Positions 63,862-64,000 of a stretch of DNA of 64,000 nucleotides are shown here, one piece after another. Origin of the DNA: Dechloromonas sp. (GTDB taxonomy: Bacteria; Pseudomonadota; Gammaproteobacteria; Burkholderiales; Rhodocyclaceae); assembly GCA_016790815.1 (NCBI GenBank), contig JAEUOG010000064.1:46759-110758 (forward strand), read 5' to 3'. The position numbers were made by a program, and so were the translations under genes. Each line of letters starts with the position of its first letter. Within the stretch, counting starts at the first letter, position 1. Below the pieces are notes generated by a model. It made no database searches, had not been told where the DNA came from, and worked only from the letters and a program-made list of their open reading frames with translations.

Positions 63862-64000
63862 TGTTGACGCTCGTTGAAAACTGACCAGAAAAGCGAGGTT
63901 GTGCGCGCTGAAAATTGACCAGGGTGATTAACTCGTCCGCTCATTTTTTGAGCAGGATTTTAGGAGATGATCACCATGAAGGATCTGGGAAGGATTCGGC
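63862..64000 (+). mobile_element. Left end of an IS21-family-like insertion sequence (partial)
   Basis: The integrase frame stops making sense here. From TGTTGACGCTCG the sequence carries two near-identical boxes, TTGAAAACTGACCAG (63874-63888) and CTGAAAATTGACCAG (63909-63923), resembling the repeated transposase-binding sites at IS21-family ends, followed by an open frame reading MKDLGRIR. The element continues out of the window. The exact boundary and target duplication cannot be fixed with one end visible. Confidence 0.6.
63976..64000 (+). CDS. Start of probable IS21-family transposase (IstA-like), cut by window end
   Basis: Only the first eight codons (MKDLGRIR) are present. A TAGGAG site precedes; ATG 63976 has better spacing than the in-frame ATG 63967. 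The assignment to IstA rests on the repeat-bearing end upstream and is tentative. Confidence 0.5.

Noticed and set aside
1-64000. CRISPR array, rRNA genes or riboswitch
   Set aside because: No regularly spaced repeats, rRNA-like sequence or recognisable aptamer was seen on either strand.

Overview
This window is most of a flagellar and chemotaxis supercluster from a betaproteobacterium, probably Rhodocyclales (Dechloromonas/Azonexus-like). The evidence is the gene order, the polar-flagellum genes flhF/flhG, a FlrB/FlrC-type sigma54 two-component pair, the fliA-motC-motD block, CheZ and tandem CheV proteins. The taxon is inferred from gene content and style, not from a search.

Layout. 1-14822 (+) is a chemotaxis operon: the end of one cheA, cheW, two large chemoreceptors ending in a CheR-tether motif, cheR, cheD, cheB, a STAS protein, two cheV genes, cheY, cheZ and a second cheA, closed by a clear intrinsic terminator. 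14996-22830 (+) holds flhB-flhA-flhF-flhG-fliA-motC-motD, tightly overlapping. 22848-24327 (-) is flgN-flgM-flgA. 24423-35284 (+) is flgBCDEFGHIJKL plus a small lipoprotein. 35278-46329 (-) is fliR-Q-P-O-N-M-L-K-J-I-H-G-F as listed by rising coordinate (transcribed fliF to fliR). 46437-49346 (+) is flrB-flrC-fliE. 49356-55953 (-) is a PilZ/YcgR protein, an FlhB C-domain homologue, a second FliK-like protein, fliT, fliS, fliD, flaG and fliC. 56131-57912 (-) is a GGDEF diguanylate cyclase.

Regulation is readable from the DNA. Sigma54 (-24/-12) sites precede flgB and fliE. Sigma28 sites precede flgM, flgK and fliC. This fits a hierarchy in which FlrC with sigma54 drives hook-basal-body genes, and FliA, held by FlgM, drives the late genes. 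The diguanylate cyclase and YcgR beside the filament genes suggest c-di-GMP control of motility.

57958-64000 is a different kind of DNA. A tRNA-Thr(TGT) is followed by an apparent integrated island: an S24-peptidase-like/DUF3427 fusion, a primase-helicase remnant, a Phd/RelE toxin-antitoxin pair with tandem operator repeats, a Fic protein divergent from an AAA-type ATPase across a repeat-rich intergenic region, and a tyrosine recombinase cut off at its 5' side by what looks like the end of an IS21-family element running off the window. This is the accessory region and the likeliest place for something undescribed.

No gene-free stretch exceeds about 300 bases. No rRNA, CRISPR array or recognisable riboswitch was seen.
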